Shown in pieces: positions 16,750 through 26,700 of a DNA stretch of 47,529 nt. The notes under the pieces are model-generated. The model searched no databases and had not been told where the DNA came from. It worked only from the letters and a program-made list of their open reading frames with translations. Origin of the DNA: Azospirillum sp. (GTDB lineage: Bacteria; Pseudomonadota; Alphaproteobacteria; Azospirillales; Azospirillaceae); assembly GCA_016124535.1 (NCBI GenBank), contig WGNK01000030.1, positions 1 to 47,529 on the forward strand. The letters are read 5' to 3'. The translations under genes and the position numbers were made by a program. The number at the start of each line of letters is the position of its first letter. The first letter of the stretch is position 1.

Positions 16750-17259
16750 TCAATGGCAGCGGTAAATGAGTGTCTGTCCGGCAATCTCGGTTTCGGCGTA
16801 GTCGATCGCCAGATCGCGGGCGATAGCGTCATAATCGAGGTAGGATTGCAGACGCTCGGGAATGTCGCCGAAGAGCCCTTCCTCGACGAATTGCTCCGCC
16901 AGCTCGCGCATGGAGGGCGTCTCGTAGAGGTCGATGTCGACGCTGTAAGGGTCGGCCGCCACGTCTTCATGGGCGTAGCCGCATTCGCCGACAGCGACGA
17001 TGTAGCGGCGCTTCTGCTCCTCGTCCCACTGGTCGGCGGCTTCGAAGAAGGCCGCGAAGTTGGCTTGGTTGAGTTCCCACGCCTTGGCGAGCTCGCAGTC
17101 GATGGCCTCACCGTCGATGAACTGGATTTCGAATTCCTCGACCTGTTGGCCGTAGCTGTTCACGGCCTTGGCCGCTTTGGTTCCGTATTCTTCGGCAGTC
17201 TCGAAATAGAACCCGGTGGCTGAAATGTCGTATGGGGTAGCATGTAGTGTGATGGTCAT
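16750..17259 (-). CDS. ardA: Antirestriction protein ArdA
   Basis: A 169-residue very acidic protein. The C-terminal half carries the family pattern SMRELAEQFVEEGLFGDIPE, LQSYLDYDAIARDLAIDY and AGQTLIYRC. ArdA mimics bent B-form DNA and blocks type I restriction enzymes, protecting incoming DNA. The ribosome site is good (aaaggagacaaggaaa). It heads a minus-strand pair with the parB-like gene. Immediately upstream lies a hairpin-rich 235-bp noncoding region, and in conjugative plasmids ardA is often driven by single-stranded promoters in such regions. Confidence 0.9.
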   Translation of the reverse strand: MTITLHATPYDISATGFYFETAEEYGTKAAKAVNSYGQQVEEFEIQFIDGEAIDCELAKAWELNQANFAAFFEAADQWDEEQKRRYIVAVGECGYAHEDVAADPYSVDIDLYETPSMRELAEQFVEEGLFGDIPERLQSYLDYDAIARDLAIDYAETEIAGQTLIYRCH

Positions 17260-17341
17260 TTTCCTTGTCTCCTTTGGCTTAGGGGTTGCGCATGCAACCT
17301 GCTAGGCCCGCGCCAATGAGCGGGGGGATGCGGTCAAGGCC

Positions 17342-17576
17342 GGAAACCGGGGGATGGTGCGGGCGCACGAAGGCGCAGCCGGAGGAGCCACGGTCTCCCG
17401 GTTTCCGCCCGAAGGGCTTGGTCTTGACGGCGATGGGGCCGCAGGCCCCCACTTGAATGAAAGAGAATGTCAGCCGAAGGCTGGCTGCATCATGCGCGAG
17501 GGATGGAAGCCGGATGGCCGAAACCCGCTTGTGGCGGGGTTCGGTTCACGACAGCCCGGCCCGTTAGGGCGCGCCC
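17342..17576. promoter_or_regulatory. Hairpin-dense noncoding region upstream of ardA
   Basis: Six stem-loops lie in 235 bp. They are a 13-bp stem with one wobble (17342-17354 with 17394-17406, with further inner pairing); GCCC-GAA-GGGC (17407-17417); GGGGCC-GCA-GGCCCC (17435-17449); CAGCC-GAA-GGCTG (17471-17483); a two-part stem at 17518-17544; and GCCC-GTTA-GGGC (17559-17570), which runs into the palindrome GGGCGCGCCC (17567-17576). No open frame of note is present. Candidates are a single-strand (Frpo-like) promoter, a structured RNA, or part of an origin. Confidence 0.55.
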
Positions 17577-17592
17577 AGCCTCTTTGGTAACT

Positions 17593-17601
17593 TTATCCAC
17601 A
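17593..17601 (+). promoter_or_regulatory. Perfect DnaA box
   Basis: TTATCCACA matches the strong DnaA-box consensus TTATNCACA exactly. It lies 9 bp before a set of four 23-bp-spaced direct repeats. One box alone could be chance; the pairing with iterons makes it more meaningful. Confidence 0.55.
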
Positions 17602-17610
17602 GATTACTTA

Positions 17611-17702
17611 TAAGATCGCGGGCTGGAGATTTGTAAAATCGCGGACTCATGGTTTATAAAATTGTCAGCGCTGGCTTTGCAAAATCGCGGGGAATCGAGC
17701 CG
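17611..17702 (+). repeat. Four iteron-like direct repeats with exact 23-bp period
   Basis: Units begin at 17611, 17634, 17657 and 17680. The heads are TAAGATCGCGG, TAAAATCGCGG, TAAAATTGTCA and CAAAATCGCGG; units 1 and 3 also share a CTGG...TTTG tail. A 23-bp period is about two helical turns, so a protein would bind on one face of the DNA. They sit between the DnaA box and the start of the DUF4143 ATPase gene at 17751. They could be origin iterons, a partition site for the ParB-like protein, or an operator for the ATPase gene. Confidence 0.65.
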
Positions 17703-17750
17703 GAGAATGGTCGCTTCTGCGGTGCAGCCAGGCGTGAGACGAGGCATTGA

Positions 17751-18983
17751 ATGACAGACCTATATCCAAGATGGCAGGCCGCCAGCCTGAAGGCGGCGAT
17801 GAAGGAGCGGCGGGTATTGCTGCTCACGGGGCCGCGCCAATGCGGCAAGACGACGCTCGCCCGCACCCTTGCTGCCGACAAAGCCGAATACCGGACGCTC
17901 GACGACCAGACCCTGAGACAGGCGGCGGAGAGCGACCCGCACGGCTTTGTGCGGCACGATGCCCCGACCCTCATCATCGACGAGATCCAGCGCGTTCCTG
18001 ACCTGCTACCTGCTATCAAGAAGGTCGTGGACGAGAAAAACCGACCCGGCCAATTCCTTCTGACCGGCTCTGTCAATGTCCAGGAGCTGCCCAGCGTGCG
18101 TGAGTCCCTGGCGGGGCGTATCGCCAAGGTGCGGCTCCGCCCGTTCGCACAGGGTGAGCTGGTCGAAAGTAAGCCACGGTTCCTCGACCTTGCCTTCGCC
18201 GGATCGTTCGATCATGGCTGGACTGTATTTGACCGCGACGAGCTGATCGAGATCGCCTTCCGGGGCGGCTTTCCCGAAGCCGTGCGCCTTGAAGGGCGAT
18301 CCCGGCGGCGCTGGCACCGCGACTATATCGAGGCGCTGCTCGATCGCGATCTGCGGGACATTGCCCGAATCCAGCGGATCGACGCCATGCGCGACCTGGT
18401 GTCGGTGCTTGCCGCTTGGTCGTCCAAGTTGATGGATGTCTCAGCCATCGGATCGGGGCTCTCGATCCGGCGCCCGACGCTGGAGACCTACATCAACGCG
18501 CTCGAGACGCTTTACGTGACAGAGCGGGTGCGCCCGTGGACGCGCACGGACTATGAGCGGGTCGGCAAGCAGGACAAGCTGTTCATGAGCGACTGTGGAC
18601 TGATGGCGTCAGTTCTTGGCTGGCGCATCGACCAGGTTCGGCTTGACGCAGACCGGGTCGGCAAGCTGTTCGAAACTCTCGCCTTCAACGAGATCGCGGC
18701 GCAGATCGACGCCGCCAATGACGGCTGCGAGCTGTTCCACTACCGGGACCGGGAAAAACGCGAGATCGACTTCGTGATCGAGCGGGACGACGGCGCGCTG
18801 CTGAGCATCGAGGTCAAGGCTGCAGCGAGCGTCAATAGGCGTGATTTCGGGCACCTGGAATGGTTCCGCGACAACCTCGCCAAGGACCGGCCTTTCACCG
18901 GGATCGTCCTCTACACCGGCGAGTTTCCCGGCTCCTTCGGCAAGGGGATGTGGGCGGTGCCGTTCAGTGCGCTGTGGTCGTAA
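17751..18983 (+). CDS. AAA ATPase with DUF4143 domain
   Basis: A 410-residue protein. Walker A is GPRQCGKTT near residue 28, Walker B is LIIDEIQRVPDL, and LTGSVN is sensor-like. These belong to the AAA_14 fold. The C-terminal DUF4143 part ends in a PD-(D/E)xK-like pattern (REIDFVIE and LLSIEVKA). These proteins are widespread and poorly characterised; many sit in mobile elements and have been suggested to act with toxins or as nuclease-linked ATPases. The gene stands alone behind the 23-bp repeats, which could be its operator. An ATPase role in element maintenance is a guess. Confidence 0.85.
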   Translation: MTDLYPRWQAASLKAAMKERRVLLLTGPRQCGKTTLARTLAADKAEYRTLDDQTLRQAAESDPHGFVRHDAPTLIIDEIQRVPDLLPAIKKVVDEKNRPGQFLLTGSVNVQELPSVRESLAGRIAKVRLRPFAQGELVESKPRFLDLAFAGSFDHGWTVFDRDELIEIAFRGGFPEAVRLEGRSRRRWHRDYIEALLDRDLRDIARIQRIDAMRDLVSVLAAWSSKLMDVSAIGSGLSIRRPTLETYINALETLYVTERVRPWTRTDYERVGKQDKLFMSDCGLMASVLGWRIDQVRLDADRVGKLFETLAFNEIAAQIDAANDGCELFHYRDREKREIDFVIERDDGALLSIEVKAAASVNRRDFGHLEWFRDNLAKDRPFTGIVLYTGEFPGSFGKGMWAVPFSALWS

Positions 18984-19376
18984 GAGAGCGGTGAGCGTCC
19001 GGCCCGCCCCGTCTGGTGGGGGAAGTCGGACGCATTCCATGAATGTCAACTTCTTGCCGACGCAAACCATGCACTCAAGTCGGTCCCAGCGGCCGACAGT
19101 ATGAGAGTCAGGGATGTCATACGCATGTCGGCCGTTGGTCCAGCAGCAGACCGTGATACGCCGCAGCGGCGATGCGACTGGAGAATGCCGCACGGGGAAA
19201 ACTGCCTCCAGGGAACGGTGTCGATGCCGAAAGCGGCTTCGCCTTCGACGATGACGCCGAAACCGGCCATGGGCTCAAATGTCCGCTTCGAGCGACAGGC
19301 GGTCAGCGAATCCGAAGCCGGCCTCTTGAAGTCTCTCCATGGCTTCGTCAGCTGCGACGTCGTCCTGAACAGCCGT
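18984..19376. other. Gene-free 393-bp stretch between two converging genes
   Basis: No convincing gene. An inverted repeat GCGTCCG (18995-19001) with CGGACGC (19027-19033), with a C-run and G-run between, could form a terminator-like hairpin for the ATPase gene. No T tract follows. Confidence 0.35.
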
Positions 19377-21677
19377 TCACCACCAGGTAAACGCAGGTCC
19401 GTCGTCCTGCAACGACAACTGCAGGGGTGGAAAATTTGTATTGGCCGGCACGTCTATCTTTGGCAGCACGACCTCATACTCCAAATCGCGCTCTTCAAGT
19501 TTATAGTCACCAGTCCAAAGCGTGCTCTTATATTCGGGGGAAAGCAAATCATAGAGCCCCTCTGCCACTCCCGCCGTAAACAAAACCGGGCATGCCGCAA
19601 TCAAGTGCGGGTGGCTGCCGAATAGACCGACAAATGGACTCGGGCTGAACTTTACGAGCAACTCCGGAAGTCGAACGCGGACATGCACAGTAGACGCAAA
19701 CGAGTCGACATCTGTTTGCGCATAGATTTCTCGCCTATCGGCCGGCATTTTTACCTGAAGATGTGTAGACTCTTTCCATTTTGAAATACAGCCGAGAATA
19801 TGCCCGCCAAGATTGTTAGGGATAAATTCGATCGACGCACCGACACCCAAATCCGCAGATAGATCAACCCCGACGGTCGCTTGATTGAAGCCGTCTTCGA
19901 TCGTCAGATCGCGAAGCGCAAAGTCCACCGAACCATCAAAGTTGAACCTCCCGTTCACAGTCGCCAGATTCTGATCCGGAGCAAGAAGAAACACGGCAGA
20001 TTTTATGGCTTCGCACTTTAGTTTTTCCGCAGACTTCTCGAGTTCACAAGTTGCCTTTTCGGTCGATTTGATCCGCTCGCAGTCGAGCTTCGCCAACCCC
20101 TCTTCGAGCAGGCAGCGATCATAATCTAACCTTCGAGCGGTATTTTCTCCAGCCTTCAGAATCTCACAAATCGGATCATTGTAACTTCCAAAAATTGAAC
20201 TTCTCTTACAATCTCGACGATCCTCATCAAACGAGCATTTCCCTGGCGGCGTGCAATCCCGCACCGGCGTGCAATCCCGCGTCGGTTCGCAGGCCATCTT
20301 GGCGACACTGTCCGGAACGCGGATCTTGGCCCCCTGGAGATCCACCGCGGGGAGACCAGCGGCGTCAATCTTCCCGAGTATGCCGGCCCCGCTCACAACG
20401 CGGGAAATGGTCTGGGCCAGACTTGCCTTCGAGACGGAAAAGTAGAGTGCGCCCGGGGCAAACCGGGCATCGGAGCCCGTTGCCTTCCGCCCGAACAAGT
20501 CCCGAAATTCGGCGAATTTGTCCAGCGCCTGTTGGGGCGACAAAGGATCAGGAATCGCCAAGTCCACCGCGCGCGGCCGGACGATCTGGAAGACAGAGAC
20601 CACGCACTCGGTCGACGTCCCGCCGGCGACGTCGATGCGTGTCGTTACCAGCGCGCTGTATACGCCCCGCGAGTTCTCCCGTATTGCCAGAGGAACCTCG
20701 AAATAGTTCTGTCCGCCGGCCGATGTCGATATCGCGATCGAATGAGTACTAATGGTCACGCCGCCAAGCCGAAAATACAGCGTATACGACCGGCGGGGAT
20801 CGCCAGCCGACCCTCGAAGCACGACTGACGGAATGTCGGGCGTCAGGACGGTAATCGGTTCGGAAGAACCAAACCGGGTGAACTTCACGTCGCGAAACAT
20901 TGGAAGTTCGGGAACGAGATCTTCGCATTTTGGAAATGTTTGGTCGAAGTGTAGCTCGGCAATGCCAACTACGCCAAAATCATCAATTAATATTGAAGCA
21001 CCGCTTACCCAGTATTCAGTGCCAAGGGCGCGCTTCGAGAGTGCGACCGGTGGACCACCCGCGCCGAGAGCCTTGACGCTTACGCCGATCTGCTCGGCCA
21101 GAATCACAGGTAGTTGCAGTCTGCCGTGTTGCCCGAGATAAGCGACGATCGAGTCCTGTAGCCAATCCGGTATGCGTACTTCCAATGGTGCCGGCAACGG
21201 GATGTTCTGATGGGTTACGACATCCTGTATACTCGCGACACTTACACCCTTTATTCTAGGAAGGAACTTGAAATCGTAACCCGAGAAGACGAGTCCAGTT
21301 AGAACATTCGCGCTGCCTCCGATTCGAATGTCGTTCGGAAGACCGGTAGTGCCGCTGGGCACAGTCAGACTAAATCCGACCTCCGCCGAAACGATCTGCT
21401 GATCAAATATTATAGCATCCGGGCCAACGGTTGTGTACAGAGTGCCCGTTTCAATACTAAGATATCTTGAGATATATTTGGTAGCCAGATCGATTGGCAG
21501 ACCGATAGCCAAGTTCGGCGCGACCAGTCCCTGAAGCTCGTCAAGTCCATTTGCTGAGGCTTGCCACCGTTCGCGTGTCGCATCGGCCGCGTGAACGGAG
21601 GGTGCCAACCACAGTGCGAAAAGGACAATTCCAGCTAAAAGTCGCAAGCTCGACGATATCGGCTTAGGAAGCTTCAT
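19377..21677 (-). CDS. Large secreted protein of unknown function with Cys-spaced helix
   Basis: A 766-residue protein with a clear signal peptide (SLRLLAGIVLFALWLAPSVHA). The first 380 residues look beta-rich. A Cys-rich segment follows (repeated RDCTP units around CEPTRDCTPVRDC). Then comes a charged helix in which four Cys are spaced exactly 11 residues apart (codons at 20112, 20079, 20046 and 20013). The C-terminal 190 residues are again beta-rich (VDFALRDLTIEDG, VHVRVRLPELLVKF). I do not recognise the family. It is likely periplasmic or outer-surface. The gene is AT-richer than the flanks and has no operon partner. Confidence 0.7.
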   Translation of the reverse strand: MKLPKPISSSLRLLAGIVLFALWLAPSVHAADATRERWQASANGLDELQGLVAPNLAIGLPIDLATKYISRYLSIETGTLYTTVGPDAIIFDQQIVSAEVGFSLTVPSGTTGLPNDIRIGGSANVLTGLVFSGYDFKFLPRIKGVSVASIQDVVTHQNIPLPAPLEVRIPDWLQDSIVAYLGQHGRLQLPVILAEQIGVSVKALGAGGPPVALSKRALGTEYWVSGASILIDDFGVVGIAELHFDQTFPKCEDLVPELPMFRDVKFTRFGSSEPITVLTPDIPSVVLRGSAGDPRRSYTLYFRLGGVTISTHSIAISTSAGGQNYFEVPLAIRENSRGVYSALVTTRIDVAGGTSTECVVSVFQIVRPRAVDLAIPDPLSPQQALDKFAEFRDLFGRKATGSDARFAPGALYFSVSKASLAQTISRVVSGAGILGKIDAAGLPAVDLQGAKIRVPDSVAKMACEPTRDCTPVRDCTPPGKCSFDEDRRDCKRSSIFGSYNDPICEILKAGENTARRLDYDRCLLEEGLAKLDCERIKSTEKATCELEKSAEKLKCEAIKSAVFLLAPDQNLATVNGRFNFDGSVDFALRDLTIEDGFNQATVGVDLSADLGVGASIEFIPNNLGGHILGCISKWKESTHLQVKMPADRREIYAQTDVDSFASTVHVRVRLPELLVKFSPSPFVGLFGSHPHLIAACPVLFTAGVAEGLYDLLSPEYKSTLWTGDYKLEERDLEYEVVLPKIDVPANTNFPPLQLSLQDDGPAFTWW

Positions 21678-21949
21678 CTCCCCCTCTTCCGTTGCTTCAG
21701 CGGTCCAGAGGACGCTGGTGCCCGTACGCAGTGGCCCGAAGTGCGCAGTAGATTTGGTTGAAAGCTTGGCGCCATATTCAACCGCCTGTCAAACCGTTCG
21801 TCTGTTGACTTGGAGTTCCCGGATGAACGGCCGCACGTCTGCGACCGACGCTGCTGTGGCTGGAGTGAATGGCGCGTCCCTCTCGAAGGACCAGGCTTGG
21901 AGATACGATGGCATCTCCTACGGTGCAGAAGCCAGCCGGCGCTCTCTCT

Positions 21950-22555
21950 TCGCCATCAGGCGTCGAACGTGCTTGGCCATCAGGCGTCGAACGTGCTTGC
22001 GGCCGACGACATGGTCCCGGCGCCGCGGGTAACGCGCCATCTGACGGGCACCATAGAACGGCGTTTCCAGGAACTGCTCGTCGATCAACCGCATCAGCGC
22101 CAGGTTCAGCGGCGTCTCACCGGTCGGCACGTAGTAGAACGCCGAGCGGCTGATCGAGACCAACGCGCATTGCCGCACGATCGACAGATGCCGATGCCCC
22201 GGATCGATCATCAGGCGCCTCCGGTCGACGCTCATCGACCGGAGGCCTCCGAGAAAAATCCTTCTCGATCACCAACTGGCCGGTCTTGGCGTGCAGCAGC
22301 GCCAGCTCCGCCTTGCCGAAGAACGTCCCGGCCATGCCCTCGTTCGCCTGCTTCTTCTAAGCCGCGATCATCGTCTGGTGGATGCCGTGCTTCGCCGACA
22401 ACTCCGCCAGCGTCAACTTGCCCCGGATCGCCTCCAGGGGCACCCTCGCCTTGAAATCTGCCGTGTAGCGCCGGCGCGTCATCTTCCCCTTCAAATCCCG
22501 TCCTTCTCATCGACGGGAACAGCTTAACCACCTGTCCGGATTTCTGGGACCACCT
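21950..22555 (-). pseudogene. Degraded IS3-family insertion sequence (orfA and truncated orfB)
   Basis: On the minus strand orfA starts at 22482 (MTRRRYTADFKARV) with the HTH of IS3-type transposases (LTLAELSAKHGIHQTMI). It is broken by TAG at codon 42 (22357-22359). It resumes with EGMAGTFFGKAELALLHAK and VIEKDF, then shifts frame at a run of five T. The orfB start is visible (MSVDRRRLMIDPGHRHLSIV to FYGARQMARY) but the DDE integrase core is missing after a tandem duplication. The outer end near 22553 reads TGGTCCCAGAAATCCGGACA, a plausible terminal repeat. The other end is lost. It cannot be active. Confidence 0.8.
21952..21999. repeat. 24-bp perfect tandem duplication in the IS remnant
   Basis: Bases 21952-21975 are repeated exactly at 21976-21999. 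The duplication makes the peptide HVRRLMAK appear twice at the broken end of orfB. It probably arose by slippage during decay of the IS. Confidence 0.85.
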
Positions 22556-22839
22556 CTGGTCTTCCCCGTCTGGCAGCCGCGCTCGTGAAGGGCCACCAGA
22601 GGGGACAGGCCGGACGCTCCCAGAGAGCGGGTCGAGTGGTTGGCTTGTCTGCGCCATAGCTCGGTGTGAATCACCGAGACCAGGTGTCCCTTTCGAACCA
22701 TCAGATATCAATGACTTATGACTGCCGCACCGTAGGCCCGGCCTTCGTCAAGAGCCGCAACCTTCAGTCACTCCCTACCATGTCAGCGTGGCGCCTACCG
22801 ACCTGCTCAGGTCGACTGGCGTGACCGTCTGGCTCGATA

Positions 22840-23748
22840 TCATACGGCTTGCGTCTTCGGCCTGAGTGCCACGAAATTGGAGAAACCTGGTGGCAGGCTC
22901 TTAAAGTCTTTCGAGTAGTTACCCATCTGATGCGCCGCCAATGCTGCAAGCGGTAGTTGAATGAGTTGAGCATGCGGAAGACGTTGACCACTGTGTCTGT
23001 AAACAGAACGAAGGTAGGTTTCACGAAATGGACTTACCGCGAGCGAACCACCGAACTGACCACAATTGCAGATGACAACATTGCAGAATAGCATGCGTGA
23101 AAGTGCCTCCGCCAAGTGATCGAACGAGGTCGTGTCCTTGTTGAAGGCCAGGATAAAAAGGGTCTGGATGTTATTTCGATACATAACGATACGATCTAGA
23201 TCCATAAAATCATAGCATATCGCGACGGCGAACTTGCCGAACTCAGGGCTTTCAAAAATCCAGACCGTCGGATGCGGTAGGAATGCGACGCTCGCGAGCT
23301 TAAGACCCTGAAGCTTCTCCCTCTCGGCCGGAGCCGGGTAGGTCTTGCCGACACGACGCACCTCAGTTCGACGCGCGATCCGACGTCCGCGCAGCTGCTT
23401 AGGCACGATGACAACTGCTTCGTTCGAGACGGTAGGCATAGCGAGGCCGGTCTCAATCCGGTAGTCGAGCCCGGCGATGATAATCGATTCGAGACTCTCT
23501 GCGGCCTTCTTTAGCGTAACCTCGAAACCAAGCGGTACTGAGAGCTCGGGAAGGAGTATAATGTCCGGTTGACGCTCCAGCCCACGCAAAGAAGCAAGAT
23601 AATGTCTTATCTCTTTCTTTGCGCGTCGCTCTTCGACATCTGACATGCGCACACATTGCTGCCAATTACCTGTTTCATGATTCACCCACGCGGTGTCGAC
23701 ATCCAGTGCGGTCTGGATGACGCCAATATGGAGCTTGTCATTCAACAT
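22840..23748 (-). CDS. Nitrilase-fold protein partnered with a reverse transcriptase
   Basis: A 302-residue carbon-nitrogen hydrolase-like protein. Numbered from an upstream in-frame ATG at 23796, the triad reads Glu84 in ILLPELS, Lys151 in VGKTYPAPAE and Cys194 in VAICYDFMD. Nitrilase-family enzymes cleave or form C-N bonds of nitriles, amides or NAD-like substrates. I choose the ATG at 23748 because ggagacgaaa precedes it and it overlaps the reverse transcriptase stop by 11 bases, implying coupled translation. In DRT1/UG1 defence systems a nitrilase domain is fused to the reverse transcriptase; here it is separate. The actual substrate is unknown. Confidence 0.78.
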   Translation of the reverse strand: MLNDKLHIGVIQTALDVDTAWVNHETGNWQQCVRMSDVEERRAKKEIRHYLASLRGLERQPDIILLPELSVPLGFEVTLKKAAESLESIIIAGLDYRIETGLAMPTVSNEAVVIVPKQLRGRRIARRTEVRRVGKTYPAPAEREKLQGLKLASVAFLPHPTVWIFESPEFGKFAVAICYDFMDLDRIVMYRNNIQTLFILAFNKDTTSFDHLAEALSRMLFCNVVICNCGQFGGSLAVSPFRETYLRSVYRHSGQRLPHAQLIQLPLAALAAHQMGNYSKDFKSLPPGFSNFVALRPKTQAV

Positions 23749-26700
23749 TTTCGTCTCCGTCACCTTCCTCCGCCTCGATCCCGGCGGAAAAGTCACTGAG
23801 GCGGAACGGGATCAGCTGTCGTGGCTGATTCATGGTTACCGAGAGCTGATTTTCCCGAAGGACCTTCTGCGCGTGCCGGATCGCTTCTAATAAGGCCGTC
23901 GCTCCGATTAAGAGTGGCGGATCGAATTTTGCGTCGTTCGCAACCTGACCATCACGCCAACCGAAGAGGGAGGGCGTACGGGCGACCGATCGGGTTTCAG
24001 AAGCGCGAGCGCCAAGGCAACTCTCCACAAGCAGCAGAGTCGGTGATGAGATTGCGAGTGCTTCGAACCATCGAGCACGAGGAAGACGCACGATGTGCTC
24101 GTTGCCGCGCAAATTCCAGATCCGCGGCGATGAATAGTCGTAGCGCAGAAGGCCAATAAGTAAACGTCCAATGGCAACGAGACGCCGTTCCCAATTATCG
24201 AGCCGCAGTCCCATTTTACCGTCGGCAGCATAGCGGTAGTCGATGACTGATGTCGACGGATCGCGCAATTTCGGACTTCCGGCCTCTGCGGACTCCGCGA
24301 AGCGGCGCCACTCTTCCCAGTCAACCTCAGTCCAATCTAGGTGACAGGCAAATCTGGATATCCATGCACGTGGGAGAAGGACATTATTGGGATGGAGTCG
24401 ATCGAGAATCGTTTCATTGCCATCTAAGGCAGTCAGAGGCTCCAAAAGCTGCGCTGTGATTTCGAGCGCTGTCCATTCGCTGCGGCGCGGGTCGAACGGA
24501 CTGCAGGCAGTGACACTGTCTGTCCATTGCGCCACCGTTATCCAGTCTTCATGTGGCAGCTCAAGTGATCGTGCGGCACGGGAGAACGCGATCTTGCCCG
24601 ATGCACGCGCCTTCGCGCGTCTCGCAGCATCAGTGCCGATAACTTCGCAAAGCCAACCCGAATCCCCTTCCGGCAGCGGGACTTTGGCTCGAAGAAGCTG
24701 TTCCCAGCCAGATTCGGGAATCCATTCGGGATATCGGCGCGCGGCCAACGCATCGACGCGGTGTCCGAATGCAAAATACTGCGAGAACATCTGCCAAGCG
24801 GCCGAGGGTTTTGAAGCGTCGCCGAGGACATTCTCGGCGAGATGCGCCCACGCGCCCGACGTCCGGCCCGTTTCGGCTTCCCAAGCGTCTGGGGGCGCTC
24901 CGGGAGCAACCGCGATGCATCTTCGCGCGAGCGTCATGAGCTTGGCAGGTAGAGAACCGGCATCAGCGCGTCCAGACAATACTTCGATGACAGCAAGTAT
25001 TGCCGTGCCGAACTCTCTGCGACCAACCGAATGAAACCACGCCTCCCTATCGGCCGGTATGAGAAAATCATCGACTTGCAGGTTACTAACGTCGTTGATG
25101 TATTGTAGGTTGGCTTTGATATCTGATCGAAGTGCGTCGGCAGCCCCGATCTGACGAACCGCAGTGAGGATTCCGCCCGCCAATAATTGCAACGATAGGC
25201 CGGCATAGTAGTCAGCCCAGATGCCTCGCCCCGCAGCACGAGTTTCTTTGAGCCAATCGGCGATGTGCGCAAGACCGGAATAGCCTGTAACACGGCAATA
25301 CTGATGTATTCGGTAGAAAAGTCGTGCCTTTCCCGGGTGATCCCGGAATGACTGTAGAAGCAACGAGAAGCACCGGGCAAGAAGCTTATTCTCGGCTTGA
25401 TCATGAAGCTTCTCGCATTTTCTTAGTTCGTGTTCGAGCCTCGCGATCTCCTCCCGGTATTGTTTCAGATCCTCGGGGCTCGCATGCTTCGGCTTGGGCT
25501 CGCGGCTTTTGGCTAACGCCAGGCCGCGGGCGGCATTTACGAGACCGTCGCCTTCCTGGACTAGCACTGGTGCGAGTGATGCAATCTGTCCGGCCGCGAA
25601 GGAGGCGCGCGTGTCAGGGCGAATCTCCCGCTCAGGAATGTCGGCCAGGAGCAGCCATTCTAGCATTTTCAGCCGCTCTTCGAGATCTTCATCGTCGAGG
25701 ATGTGGATATTTGTCGCCGCGATCGCCGAGACTTGCGCCAGCGTCTTGGTCATCAATGCAGTTGGATTCTTCCCGTCGAGCCTCGTATCACGCATCGCCA
25801 TGTGGCGCTTAGCGTCGTAACGCCGCTTGGCATTCCCTGAGGGCGGAGAGGGAGAGCCCGTTGCCTTCTTGTGCAACGTCATCCACTTGCTAAGGCTCGG
25901 CGGGTCGTACTTATCGCTGTTAACCGCGGCGCCGATGCCGTAGTTATCGAGCAGCTTCTCGTACCAGACGATCCAATCGCAGAGCGTATCAAAGTCGTAG
26001 GCGATGATCGTATGATCATCGACGAAGCGGAAGTGGGCCACAGAGCGCAGTTCGTCGAGCTTCTCGCTCACCGCTGAGTCGACCGAGAGCATCGCAGCGT
26101 TGGCGAGGAAGCCAGCGACAAACAGTCCTGTCGGGAGGCCCCGAACGCTGCGCCGGAGGAAGGGCGGATCGACGTGTGCGAGCGCGACCTCGGGCATACC
26201 GCTTGTGTCGATCCGGAAGCGCAGCATGTCGTTGATCAGGCGCTGTATACGCGGATCCTCGGACGCCCCCGCCGCTGCTAGCCCATCTACTATCGCCTTC
26301 GTCTTTAGCTGCGGGTAAAATTGCTTGAGATCAATCGAGGCATGATAGAGGTCGTTTCCCGTCGCGGTTGAGCCTTTCGGTGACCAGAAGTCGTTTTCAA
26401 AAAAGGGGAGTGCGTCGCGCTCGGCCGAGGCGACGGCGCGCTCCTCAGTCTCGTCCATCTCTTCGCGGCGGAGCCGACGCCTTGCTACCATCATCCGAGC
26501 AGTCAGCGTCACGTGCCGGCGAAACAGCGGCCAACTGTGCTGGAACTTTCGATAGAGATGGCCGCTTGCGTGGCGATAGGGGCCGATCTCGAGAGTGGAT
26601 AAACGATTCTCGCTCGTCTCGTACCAAGCCGGCCGATAAAGGCGGTTGCCGTAACTCCAGGGCGGCATCTTCTTGTCGAGATCGGGCCCAAGGGCATTGA

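Noticed and set aside
17611..17702. CRISPR array
   Set aside because: The repeats are 23-bp head-to-tail units without constant spacers, and no Cas gene is present.
19275..19376. An open stretch in frame just after the stop of the 766-residue protein, reading EAMERLQEAGFGFADRL
   Set aside because: It looks coding-like but is only about 33 codons, lacks a start with ribosome site, and would need stop-codon read-through.
22556..22839. Possible second transposase fragment between the IS remnant and the nitrilase gene
   Set aside because: Translations in all frames gave no recognisable transposase motif.
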